NCBI GenBank assembly: GCA_020849205.1
Contig: JADLGS010000060.1
Coordinates: 1 to 11,810, forward strand
DNA length: 11,810 bases
Reading direction: 5' to 3'
From: Candidatus Falkowiibacteriota bacterium
GTDB taxonomy: Bacteria > Patescibacteriota > Patescibacteriia > CAIXNZ01 > JADLGS01
Shown here: piece by piece, positions 5,763 through 11,584 of the stretch
How the letters are laid out: the number at the start of each line of letters is the position of its first letter
Position numbering within the stretch: the first letter of the stretch is position 1
The notes under the pieces: generated by a model
Database searches by the model: none
The model's input: only the letters and a program-made list of their open reading frames with translations
Told to the model about the DNA's origin: nothing
Position numbers and translations under genes: made by a program

Positions 5763-6646
5763 GGGAGTATTATATCACGTCGTGAGGCGACGACGATAAG
5801 TTGTTGTCCACGCTTCGCGTTTCCATTTTTGTGCCACCACAATGGAACGCATTCTTCGTCAGCAAAAAAATCTTGAGTATAGTGTGCGCTCAATGTTCCT
5901 AATTTCTCTCCGTTTGAAATTTGAGACGATGAAATGTTATGACACCATTCACCTTGCACACGAGCCACGATTGGTTTAACCTTTGAATAGAGTGCGGGCA
6001 TTTTCCCGGACACCCGGTGTCCGGGTAACATGCCAAGTATGCGCATGAGCGAGGTAACCCAGTTAATGTGTCTTTTTACATCTTCTTCTTTAACCTCACC
6101 AAGCTCACCAGATTCTACGAGTATATAGGCGCACCCTCGTTGTGCGAGATAATTTGCTTTAGAAAAAAATTCAGCTTTTTCATGAATACCAAATAAACAA
6201 CCACTCGCTTGTTGCATCGCTAAGCCAAGTTCATTAACGCGAGGCGAGACTGTGTCAAAAGTCCAGATGAATGGATTAAGGTGTTCATTGAGATTTCCGC
6301 CGTGCAAATCAATCCACGCATGCGCGCCTTTAAGATGATTTTTGTTTAACCAATTAATCAGGCGGTATGAGTCAGACCCCCAGGCGTTTCCAGGGAAAAT
6401 ATACTTAGGTAGTCGACCATCGATGGGATTAGCGCTTTGACGAGTTTTGTTTCCGGGGACGTTGAGGGTAGGGATGATAACAATTTCACCTGCAAAATCA
6501 ATAATTTTGAGTTGAGATCCAAGAATGTTTGCAGCTTTAATACCACAAAATTCATCACCGTCGATGCCAGCGGTGATGACTAATTTTTTGCCTGGGCGAG
6601 CGCCTACAAGGCGTATGACGTCGCCTAAAAAATGATATGAAAACAT
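5759..6646 (-). CDS. Succinylglutamate desuccinylase/aspartoacylase-like zinc hydrolase, divergent active site
   Basis: A 295-residue protein of the M14-related AstE/aspartoacylase family (PF04952-like). Family features are ITAGIDGDEFCGIKAA (25-39), the PTLNVPGNKTRQSANPIDG stretch (59-77), YIFPG, WIDLHGG with a probable zinc ligand His115, and LVESGELG with the likely catalytic Glu178. The C-terminal part (about 210-295) fits the beta-domain of the family. Two key positions differ. The normal GxHGDE zinc motif reads GIDGDE, so the first His ligand is Asp29. The usual DLNR before FPG is replaced by GRLPKY, losing a substrate-binding Arg. Asp can bind zinc, so it may still be an enzyme with changed substrate, but the natural substrate cannot be told. 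First gene of an operon with the membrane coiled-coil protein. Confidence 0.8.
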   Translation of the reverse strand: MFSYHFLGDVIRLVGARPGKKLVITAGIDGDEFCGIKAANILGSQLKIIDFAGEIVIIPTLNVPGNKTRQSANPIDGRLPKYIFPGNAWGSDSYRLINWLNKNHLKGAHAWIDLHGGNLNEHLNPFIWTFDTVSPRVNELGLAMQQASGCLFGIHEKAEFFSKANYLAQRGCAYILVESGELGEVKEEDVKRHINWVTSLMRILGMLPGHRVSGKMPALYSKVKPIVARVQGEWCHNISSSQISNGEKLGTLSAHYTQDFFADEECVPLWWHKNGNAKRGQQLIVVASRRDIILP

Positions 6647-6652
6647 GCGTGC

Positions 6653-6680
6653 TTGTCAGTTAGTAGTGCTGTGTTACAAT
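6653..6680 (+). promoter_or_regulatory. Promoter giving an apparently leaderless PLP-enzyme mRNA
   Basis: TTGTCA (6653-6658), 16-bp spacer, TACAAT (6675-6680) with TG plus one base before it. Transcription should start at about 6687, adjacent to the ATG at 6688. The two earlier in-frame ATGs (6679, 6682) would overlap or touch the -10 box, so they are unlikely starts. Confidence 0.7.
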
Positions 6681-6687
6681 GATGTAC

Positions 6688-8142
6688 ATGAATCAAAACA
6701 CGCACGATCTTATTGTTGATTTTAACAGGCTTGAGCGCTTGGCGCAATCAGCGCAAATTCGGTTACAACAATACGTCAACGAAGTTTCAAAATCTCGTGA
6801 TCACTACGCTCCAACGGTGTGCGATTTTTTGATTTCTCAAGCCAAGCAACTTAATGTATCGTTTGAGCGTTTTGTAGATGAAGTGGGAAATGAAGCGACG
6901 CGTGACAAAGAAGTGTTGTCTCACAAACTTCGTTTACTCTATTCACAACTTGGCGCTACGCTTACTATGTCGGATTGGCAAGCTCCCGGATTTGAATCAT
7001 CAAAAACGATGCTCATGGGTCAGCAAAAAGATTTTGTCACCCCACATTACAAAGATTATCAACGTGATCTTCACAAAACAGGAAAAGTGTATCAAAAGAA
7101 GTTTGTAAAAGAGTATGTAGACTCACAATTTCATCGATCACCGGAGGCGTTTGTTTTTTCGAGTGGTCAGAGCGCTTATTTTACGACTGCGTTTCATGTC
7201 CATATTAGATTAGAACCAGGCGAAATTGTTGTTGCGGGGAAGGGGAGTTATTTTGAAAACATCTACGTACTTTCGAGATTATTTAAAGATCGAGTTGTGT
7301 TTTTTGATGAAAATAATATTGACGCATTAGTGGATTTGGTAAAAGAAAAAAAGCCACGAGCGATTTTTATTGACACCCTATCAAATTCGTATGGCATGCC
7401 AGCGCCAGACATGAATCGACTTATCAAAGAAGTCTTGCCACTATTTTCACAGGGATCTTTTGTGGTGCTGGACAACACGTTATTAGCCACGAGTTTTCAA
7501 CCACTTGCGTTATTTCCTCCCCTACAACATCTCCGCTATTTTATCGTCGAAAGTTTGATGAAGTATCATCAATTTGGCATGGATCGCGCGACTGGTGGCG
7601 TGGTTATTTGTTCGGAAATTGATGGTATTGGTATGCTTCTTTCTCGTATGCACGCTGGCACGATGATGCCTGATGCAAACGTAGCGATGATGCCAACCCC
7701 CGACAGAGCATTGTTTGATGAGCGTCTCAAGCGCCTTCATCGAAACACGCAGTATCTCGCGCAGTTACTACATGATCATCTTACGAAACATCCACATCGA
7801 CACATTTCTCATATTGTTCATCCACAACTTCCAAATCATCCAAGCTATGCATGGGCAAAAGATATGAAGTTTTGCGGAAGTTCGTTTGCGGTAGCGTTCA
7901 AAGACAAGCACCAGCATTATCTTTTGTATCGAATGATTATAAATCGAATGATGCGCATAGCGCGTCGCAAAGGCGTGATGCTTTCCGGTGGGACGAGTTT
8001 TGGTATGGACGCGACGCGCGTTTATGTGACGGCACGTCTTAACACCGTCGACGTTACACCATTCATGCGCGTGTCACCGGGAACCGAAACGATTGATGAA
8101 ATACAAGCGCTTGGAGAAGTGTTGATTGAAGCGCTGAGTTAA
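6688..8142 (+). CDS. Cys/Met-metabolism-type PLP-dependent enzyme, divergent
   Basis: A 484-residue fold-type I PLP enzyme related to cystathionine gamma-synthase/methionine gamma-lyase (PF01053). Visible elements: the phosphate-binding turn FSSGQSAY (Gly160-Gln161, where the family has SGMAA), LEPGEIVVAGKGSYFEN, the cofactor Asp in VVLDNTLLA (Asp262), the Schiff-base Lys in ESLMKYHQFG (Lys292) followed by GGVV, and the substrate-carboxylate Arg in MRVSPGTETIDE (Arg461). Family members cleave or replace groups on the gamma carbon of Cys/Met-related amino acids. It is longer than the usual 380-430 residues, with about 100 extra helical residues at the N-terminus, and its motifs are diverged, so the reaction cannot be assigned. 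The promoter places the start at ATG 6688 with no leader. Its TAA stop shares TTAA with the stop of the converging gene, and a bidirectional hairpin follows at once. Confidence 0.82.
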   Translation: MNQNTHDLIVDFNRLERLAQSAQIRLQQYVNEVSKSRDHYAPTVCDFLISQAKQLNVSFERFVDEVGNEATRDKEVLSHKLRLLYSQLGATLTMSDWQAPGFESSKTMLMGQQKDFVTPHYKDYQRDLHKTGKVYQKKFVKEYVDSQFHRSPEAFVFSSGQSAYFTTAFHVHIRLEPGEIVVAGKGSYFENIYVLSRLFKDRVVFFDENNIDALVDLVKEKKPRAIFIDTLSNSYGMPAPDMNRLIKEVLPLFSQGSFVVLDNTLLATSFQPLALFPPLQHLRYFIVESLMKYHQFGMDRATGGVVICSEIDGIGMLLSRMHAGTMMPDANVAMMPTPDRALFDERLKRLHRNTQYLAQLLHDHLTKHPHRHISHIVHPQLPNHPSYAWAKDMKFCGSSFAVAFKDKHQHYLLYRMIINRMMRIARRKGVMLSGGTSFGMDATRVYVTARLNTVDVTPFMRVSPGTETIDEIQALGEVLIEALS

Positions 8143-8731
8143 AAAAAGAGATTAGATAATCTCTTTTTTAACTTTTCTTGATAATGTTGTTCTGTAATTT
8201 TTTTTAGTTCCGACCATCGTGAAATCCATGTAAGTCCATCTCCAGCTGAATGTATTTTTCGATCTGGATCAATAGTGATGCGAATACAAAAACCAGCATT
8301 ATTTTTTTCTAAATACAAAAATTGTTTTTGTTCATCTGGTAAATTTTGCAAGATTCATCAGAAAAATTTGGCCATGAATATTGACCGTCACGAATAGGGC
8401 GGAGAGGTGTGCCAAGTGGAGTTTGAATATTCGCAAGTCCATGAATATTAAAACGGTATGTACCAGATTGCCAATCGATTGTACTAACTTCAAACCAACC
8501 AGGATATGATTCGCTTTCATGCAATGTTACTGCCTCAATTCCAGAAATACGTTTACCAGGTAAATTTTTATCAGCTTCTGCCTGTGCTCGTTCTGCCAAA
8601 ACTCGTTGATCGTCGTTGTCTAGTGGTCCGTCAGGGTTTGGTCCAATCCAAAGTTGCGCCTCATTAACGCCAAGAAGCTCTTTGTTGAGTAAAAAGAGAT
8701 TTGAGTTTAAAACTTTAATAAATTGTTTCAT
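8139..8731 (-). pseudogene. Hypothetical gene split by a one-base frameshift
   Basis: No family recognised. The reverse strand encodes MKQFIKVLNSN... from ATG 8731, with blocks such as LWIGPNPDGPLDNDDQR, HESESYPGWFEVSTIDW and PLRPIRDGQYSWPNF, in one frame that stops at 8309. A second frame, entered near 8350 (LQNLPDEQKQFLYLEKNNAG...) and ending at 8139, reads like its direct continuation. A -1 shift, equal to one missing base between about 8309 and 8354, joins them into about 197 residues. No good -1 slippery heptamer is present, so mutation or assembly error is likelier than programmed shifting. The start lies 2 nt after the TrmB-like gene, in the same operon. The last residues are encoded inside the terminator hairpin at 8142-8169, and the stop is interleaved with that of the PLP enzyme. 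Relation of the two halves is inference. Confidence 0.65.
8142..8169. terminator. Bidirectional terminator between converging genes
   Basis: A perfect 13-bp inverted repeat (8142-8154 with 8157-8169): six A, GAGATTA, two central bases, TAATCTC, six T. It gives a U-run on both strands and begins at the stop codon of the PLP enzyme. On the reverse strand it lies within the last codons of the hypothetical gene. Confidence 0.85.
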
Positions 8732-8733
8732 AT

Positions 8734-9492
8734 TTATATATTTATAGCATGATTCCAAATATTTTCAAATACTGAAATCATCATTTTTGCATGCTCAGTG
8801 GATTGAATGAGTACGGCATGATTTTCTTTTTTTGGTGAGATATAAAGCGTTTTATCATCATATATGAATAGAGTCGTTTTAAAGCTATTGTGCATATCGA
8901 TGGGGAGTTGTTTGATTTCTGCATTCATATAATATTCGTTAATAATTTTTTTATCAGGTAGCCTTTCCCATAGCGCCTTTGTTTTTATTGACTTTCTTCG
9001 TTTTTCATTGACATACTCACGAATAAAATCTTCCCCCATTTCGTGAAAAAGATTTTCTGAAGGCACGATTGTTCTGATGACTTTTGCTTTTCCATATAAG
9101 CTAAAAAATATTGCAGATTTAATTGCTTCAGTTGTATCAAAATACGATACTATAGTTTTTTCGGTAGATTTTTTTGTAGAAAAAATATGTTTTAAGGTTT
9201 TTGTTTTTTCTAGTAAGTCGTTTTGTTTGCGTATGTTTGCGTCAATAATTTCCTCTAACTTTTCAATTGGTTCAACTTGAAATTTATTGCCATAATCTTT
9301 ACCAGATTTAGAAACAAGCCCTCTTTTTTCTAAAGAGTTGAGAGAGTAGTAAACCGTGGGTCTTTTTTCGTTGGTTATCCGCATGATTTGCTGCACTGAC
9401 TCTGAACCATTAAGCAATGCGATATACACCGATATTTCAGCGGGTGAGAGACCGACTTCGTTGAGGATATTAAATATTACTTCTTTTTTCAT
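8734..9492 (-). CDS. TrmB-like winged-helix transcription regulator
   Basis: A 252-residue protein. Residues about 5-75 form a TrmB-type helix-turn-helix (PF01978-like): LNEVGLSPAEISVYIALLNG, an MRITNEKRPTVYYSLNSLEKRGLV recognition region, then a KSGKDYGNKFQVEP wing. A helical, Lys-rich linker (about 75-110) and an alpha/beta C-terminal domain (about 112-250) follow, the kind used for effector binding in TrmB relatives. TrmB proteins usually respond to sugars or other small molecules, but nothing here names the ligand. It begins with a consensus promoter and a leader of about 10 nt, heads a two-gene operon with the broken hypothetical gene, and lies divergent to the DUF3307 gene, so it may control both directions. 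Family fairly sure, target inferred. Confidence 0.82.
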   Translation of the reverse strand: MKKEVIFNILNEVGLSPAEISVYIALLNGSESVQQIMRITNEKRPTVYYSLNSLEKRGLVSKSGKDYGNKFQVEPIEKLEEIIDANIRKQNDLLEKTKTLKHIFSTKKSTEKTIVSYFDTTEAIKSAIFFSLYGKAKVIRTIVPSENLFHEMGEDFIREYVNEKRRKSIKTKALWERLPDKKIINEYYMNAEIKQLPIDMHNSFKTTLFIYDDKTLYISPKKENHAVLIQSTEHAKMMISVFENIWNHAINI

Positions 9493-9509
9493 ATAGTTGT
9501 ATAGTCATT

Positions 9510-9537
9510 ATTATACATAATTGAACAAATTTGTCAA
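9510..9537 (-). promoter_or_regulatory. Consensus promoter of the TrmB-like gene
   Basis: On the reverse strand a perfect TTGACA (9532-9537), 16-bp spacer and a perfect TATAAT (9510-9515). The predicted start near 9503 lies about 10 nt before the ATG at 9492. It is the best promoter match in the window. Confidence 0.82.
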
Positions 9538-9540
9538 ATT
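9525..9540. promoter_or_regulatory. Overlapping palindromes, candidate operator in the divergent region
   Basis: ACAAATTTGT (9525-9534) is a perfect 10-bp palindrome. AATTTG-T-CAAATT (9528-9540) is a 13-bp palindrome around one base. They cover the -35 box of the TrmB-like gene and lie about 50-65 bp before the DUF3307 start, a fit for an autoregulatory site. A/T-rich composition weakens the case. Confidence 0.4.
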
Positions 9541-9578
9541 CTTTACGATGTATGTATTAGAGTACATTTACATCTTAC

Positions 9579-9584
9579 AAGGAG
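9579..9584 (+). promoter_or_regulatory. Shine-Dalgarno site of the DUF3307 gene
   Basis: AAGGAG lies 8 nt before the ATG at 9593. It fixes that start against upstream in-frame starts from 9521, and it is unusual in this window, where nearly all other genes lack such a site. Confidence 0.85.
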
Positions 9585-9592
9585 TAAAAATT

Positions 9593-9970
9593 ATGGAACA
9601 TGTAATTCTATCGGTTATTTTTGGTCATTTGGTTGAAGACTTTTTTTTGCAAACGAAATCCATGGCTGATAATAAAAATCGATTTGGTTTTAAGGGGTTT
9701 GCTTGGTGTACGCTGCATGTACTTGTATACACGCTAACCGTTGCTATTTTTGTTGGCAACGCTGATCCACTATTTCTTTTTGGGGCGTTTCTTCCTCATT
9801 GGTTGATTGATAAGTGGTCGCTTGCGTTTCAGTGGATGCGCTTGATTGGAAGGGGTGATTTACTTTCTGACAAAGATTCGAAAAATTTCTCACTTGGAAT
9901 TATTATTTACATCGTGATTGATCAAACAATCCATTTTGGATGTTTGTGGCTATTACTCAAAATAATCTAA
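9593..9970 (+). CDS. DUF3307-family small membrane protein
   Basis: A 125-residue protein with several hydrophobic helices (about 5-20, 38-58, 60-75, 100-123). The N-terminal motif GHLVEDFFLQTKSMADNKNRFG and the following THVLVY-like His-containing helix (CTLHVLVYTLTVAIF) match DUF3307 (PF11750-like) proteins, whose function is unknown. Conserved polar residues (His12, Glu15, Asp16, Gln20, Lys27, His41) lie near membrane ends and could form a buried site. The start is set by AAGGAG at 9579-9584. It is followed 13 nt after its stop by a second gene with an even better ribosome site, so the two form an operon. It is divergent from the TrmB-like regulator. Family call moderately sure; no function is claimed. 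Confidence 0.78.
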   Translation: MEHVILSVIFGHLVEDFFLQTKSMADNKNRFGFKGFAWCTLHVLVYTLTVAIFVGNADPLFLFGAFLPHWLIDKWSLAFQWMRLIGRGDLLSDKDSKNFSLGIIIYIVIDQTIHFGCLWLLLKII

Positions 9971-9971
9971 T

Positions 9972-9978
9972 AAGGAGG
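9972..9978 (+). promoter_or_regulatory. Near-perfect Shine-Dalgarno site of the frame-disrupted gene
   Basis: AAGGAGG ends 5 nt before the ATG at 9984 and follows the DUF3307 stop by one base. It argues strongly that translation starts at 9984 even though that frame closes after 31 codons. Confidence 0.85.
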
Positions 9979-9983
9979 TTTTT

Positions 9984-10348
9984 ATGGGTATGAGTTTATT
10001 TTCATCTTCTTGTGAATCGTCAAGGGCATGCGCATCAGGTACATCAAGCTCTGGTGCTCATCCAATACCTCGATTTTAGGGGATCCAGATCCAAGAGTCT
10101 TTCAGATTCTTCGATGCGAAACTATTGCAAGATTTGTAGTGGTACTGATTCGATATCCAAGTTGCTTGAATTTTGAAGGTCAAAAGATTTTAGTTTTTGA
10201 GAGAGTGGATATTAGTTATATACAAAATCTGTCATTTATTGATCCACACTTCTGCGATTCAATACATCATATCTCACCAATAGCGAGATTTGTGCCAACG
10301 GAAAAAGGTTGGCATTATGCCATAAGTTTTTGTAATTCACAAATATAA
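9984..10348 (+). pseudogene. Frame-disrupted Ser/Cys-rich gene (possible +1 frameshifting)
   Basis: From the ATG with a near-perfect ribosome site, frame one gives MGMSLFSSSCESSRACASGT... and stops at TAG 10077-10079, right after TTT. Shifting +1 there (TTT read, then AGG) gives a Ser-rich stretch with NYCKICSG up to another TTT-TGA at 10171-10176. Shifting +1 again (TTT, then GAA) gives EGQKILVFERVDISYIQNLS... ending FVPTEKGWHYAISFCNSQI at 10348. The joined product is about 120 residues (31 + 32 + 57) with Cys pairs that could bind metal. Alternatively a single missing base near 10070-10076 joins frame one directly to the last frame, which is open from 10016 to 10348. I recognise no family. 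The gene is second in an operon with DUF3307, and a terminator follows. Whether it is decayed, mis-assembled or recoded cannot be settled here. Confidence 0.55.
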
Positions 10349-10397
10349 AATTTCGAGTAGCGACATCTGCTGCACGAATCGTTGATTTAAGATCAAC

Positions 10398-10432
10398 AAA
10401 GCATCCAAGACACTATCAAAGGATGCTTTTTT
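10398..10432 (+). terminator. Rho-independent terminator of the DUF3307 operon
   Basis: AAAGCATCC (10398-10406) pairs with GGATGCTTT (10421-10429) across a 14-nt loop, and T residues continue to 10432. A smaller hairpin, GTTGAT/ATCAAC (10381-10397), sits directly before it. Confidence 0.8.
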
Positions 10433-10447
10433 AATTTGTAGAATTTT

Positions 10448-10472
10448 AAAAACTCCCGATTAGGAGTTTTTT
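10448..10472 (-). terminator. Terminator of the tRNA transcription unit
   Basis: AAAAACTCC (10448-10456) pairs with GGAGTTTTT (10463-10471) around CGATTA. The run of U on the reverse strand lies a few nt past the tRNA-Lys 3' end. It can also act on the forward strand as a back-up for the DUF3307 operon. Confidence 0.8.
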
Positions 10473-10475
10473 GTG

Positions 10476-10548
10476 TGGGCGATCCGGGATTCGAACCCGG
10501 GACCAATAGATTAAGAGTCTACTGCTCTACCAACTGAGCTAACCGCCC
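10476..10548 (-). tRNA. tRNA-Lys (anticodon CTT)
   Basis: The 73-nt reverse-strand sequence folds as a full cloverleaf: acceptor GGGCGGT/ATCGCCC with one G-U pair, D arm GCTC/GAGC, anticodon stem GTAGA/TCTAT around loop CTCTTAA, five-base variable loop, T arm CCGGG/CCCGG with TTCGAAT, discriminator A. Anticodon CTT reads Lys AAG codons. The 3' CCA is not encoded. Confidence 0.97.
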
Positions 10549-10782
10549 TTGTGAACTTTTTATATGAACGCACTACTGTGTCGTATTCTGCGCTACGCAC
10601 TCAACGTACTTTTGTGTACGTTTCGTTTGCGTTGCTCAATACTCCTTGTATTGCATTCATCTAAAAACTTCTAGAAAAGACTTATGATTTAATATGCGTT
10701 ACTCGAATTTCCTCGAACCGCATCTCATCTAAAAAGCCATATTCTTTTTTTGTATTTTACCTATGAGCTGTATAGATAAAAG
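10549..10782. other. Inter-tRNA spacer holding a multi-hairpin element
   Basis: No protein gene is supportable here. Within 10564-10660 three hairpins follow one another: TGCG/CGCA (10589-10599), AACGTAC/GTACGTT (10603-10622) and CAATAC/GTATTG (10637-10653). Outer arms ATGAACGC (10564-10571) and GCATTCAT (10653-10660) pair at 7 of 8 places, and in reverse-strand RNA the odd pair becomes G-U. The whole could fold as a cloverleaf. A fourth, imperfect hairpin, ATGCG/CGCAT with an inner TCGA/TCGA, spans 10694-10723. The element lies inside the transcript joining the two tRNAs. It may be a mobile palindromic repeat, a processing site or a small structured RNA. Confidence 0.55.
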
Positions 10783-10856
10783 TGCGCCCGGCAGGAGTCG
10801 AACCCACGACCTTCTGGTCCGAAGCCAGACGCTCTATCCAGCTGAGCTACAGGCGC
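10783..10856 (-). tRNA. tRNA-Arg (anticodon TCG)
   Basis: The 74-nt reverse-strand sequence forms a cloverleaf: acceptor GCGCCTG/CGGGCGC with one U-G pair, D arm GCTC/GAGC with AGCTGGATA loop, anticodon stem TCTGG/CCAGA around CTTCGGA, T arm GTGGG/CCTGC with TTCGACT, discriminator A. Anticodon TCG reads Arg CGA and related CGN codons. CCA is not encoded. Confidence 0.97.
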
Positions 10857-10890
10857 AAACATACACGGTAATATACAAAAAAGTATCAAA

Positions 10891-10919
10891 ATAATAACAA
10901 AGTTAAATCGTTTAGTCAA
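10891..10919 (-). promoter_or_regulatory. Promoter of the tRNA-Arg/tRNA-Lys unit
   Basis: Reverse strand TTGACT (10914-10919), 17-bp spacer, TATTAT (10891-10896) with a TG plus one base extension. The predicted start near 10884 lies about 28 nt before mature tRNA-Arg. As no terminator is seen between the tRNAs, both are probably one transcript ending at 10448-10472. Confidence 0.7.
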
Positions 10920-10948
10920 TTCTTTTGTAGCGATTATACGCATTAGTA

Positions 10949-10977
10949 TTGACAAAAATCGATATTGGGCATAAGTT
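10949..10977 (+). promoter_or_regulatory. Putative promoter of the membrane-anchored beta-rich protein
   Basis: Consensus TTGACA (10949-10954) with a weak -10 TAAGTT (10972-10977) after 17 bp. The predicted start near 10984 would leave about 13 nt to the ATG at 10997. Because the -35 lies over the upstream in-frame TTG at 10949, it argues against that start. Confidence 0.45.
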
Positions 10978-10996
10978 ATTCCTATATTATCTAACT

Positions 10997-11584
10997 ATGG
11001 AACAACAAAAGAAAAACAAGTATATTTTGATCGGTTTGCTTATCCTCCTCTTAGGAGGCGTTATTGGCCTTGGCGTGTATCTCTACACGAGCTACGAAAA
11101 GATTACTTCTGAAGTAGTGTTGCCAACAACACAAGACGCAGACGAATTAAAGAAGGCGTATGACGAACTTCTTGCGTACGAAGGTGTGTGGGAGGGTGAG
11201 TGGTCAAACAACATTTTTAACAACAAAGGAACAGTAAAAGTTACTGTTGATGTAGTTGAAGGTGGTGTCGTGAACGCGCTCGTTGATCTCAATGGTAGAG
11301 TGTTTGGATGGATTGATCCAGAAGCAAAAACGTACTCAGGTACATACACAAAAGATGGTGTATTCTTTGCTATCAACACTGACTCTGCGTATGGCACAGT
11401 TCACGTAAATCTTCGCCCAGATCACACTATCGTTATTCACGGAGCGCAGATCCCGCTTAAACGCGTGGAACTCGTGACTGGTTCGGGAACGTTTGATACT
11501 ACAAAAGCAGAGATGACGTATAATGTTGATTGGATTGGAAATTTTGGAACTAATGGCGTTGTAACGCTTACTAAAGCTCAATAG
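10997..11584 (+). CDS. Membrane-anchored beta-rich protein of unknown function
   Basis: A 195-residue protein: a short Lys-rich cytoplasmic start (MEQQKKNK), one transmembrane helix (about 9-31, ILIGLLILLLGGVIGLGVYLY), a helical spacer with DADELKKAYDELLAYEG, then a domain of about 130 residues rich in alternating strands (GVWEGEWSN, GTVKVTVDVV, GRVFGWIDP, YSGTYTKDGVFF, GTVHVNLRPDH, ending MTYNVDWIGNFG...VTLTKAQ). The pattern of repeated strands with W-x-G-x-W at the start suggests a beta-barrel or sandwich outside the cell; I recognise no named family. The ATG at 10997 is preferred because the promoter lies before it. Its last 14 nt overlap the converging nuclease gene, and its terminator lies inside that gene. 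Confidence 0.78.
   Translation: MEQQKKNKYILIGLLILLLGGVIGLGVYLYTSYEKITSEVVLPTTQDADELKKAYDELLAYEGVWEGEWSNNIFNNKGTVKVTVDVVEGGVVNALVDLNGRVFGWIDPEAKTYSGTYTKDGVFFAINTDSAYGTVHVNLRPDHTIVIHGAQIPLKRVELVTGSGTFDTTKAEMTYNVDWIGNFGTNGVVTLTKAQ

Noticed and set aside
8309..8354. Programmed -1 frameshift in the hypothetical gene
   Set aside because: The only A/T heptamer, AAAATTT, is not in the right phase for simultaneous slippage.
10028..10348. Single 106-codon forward frame as an intact gene
   Set aside because: It starts without a ribosome site inside another frame that begins with a near-perfect one at 9984. Its C-terminal half is kept as part of the frame-disrupted gene, but not as an independent intact gene.
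10761..10955. Reverse-strand 64-codon open frame with PVAQLDRASGFG-like sequence
   Set aside because: It is a translation of the tRNA-Arg gene and its promoter, a well-known type of spurious protein.
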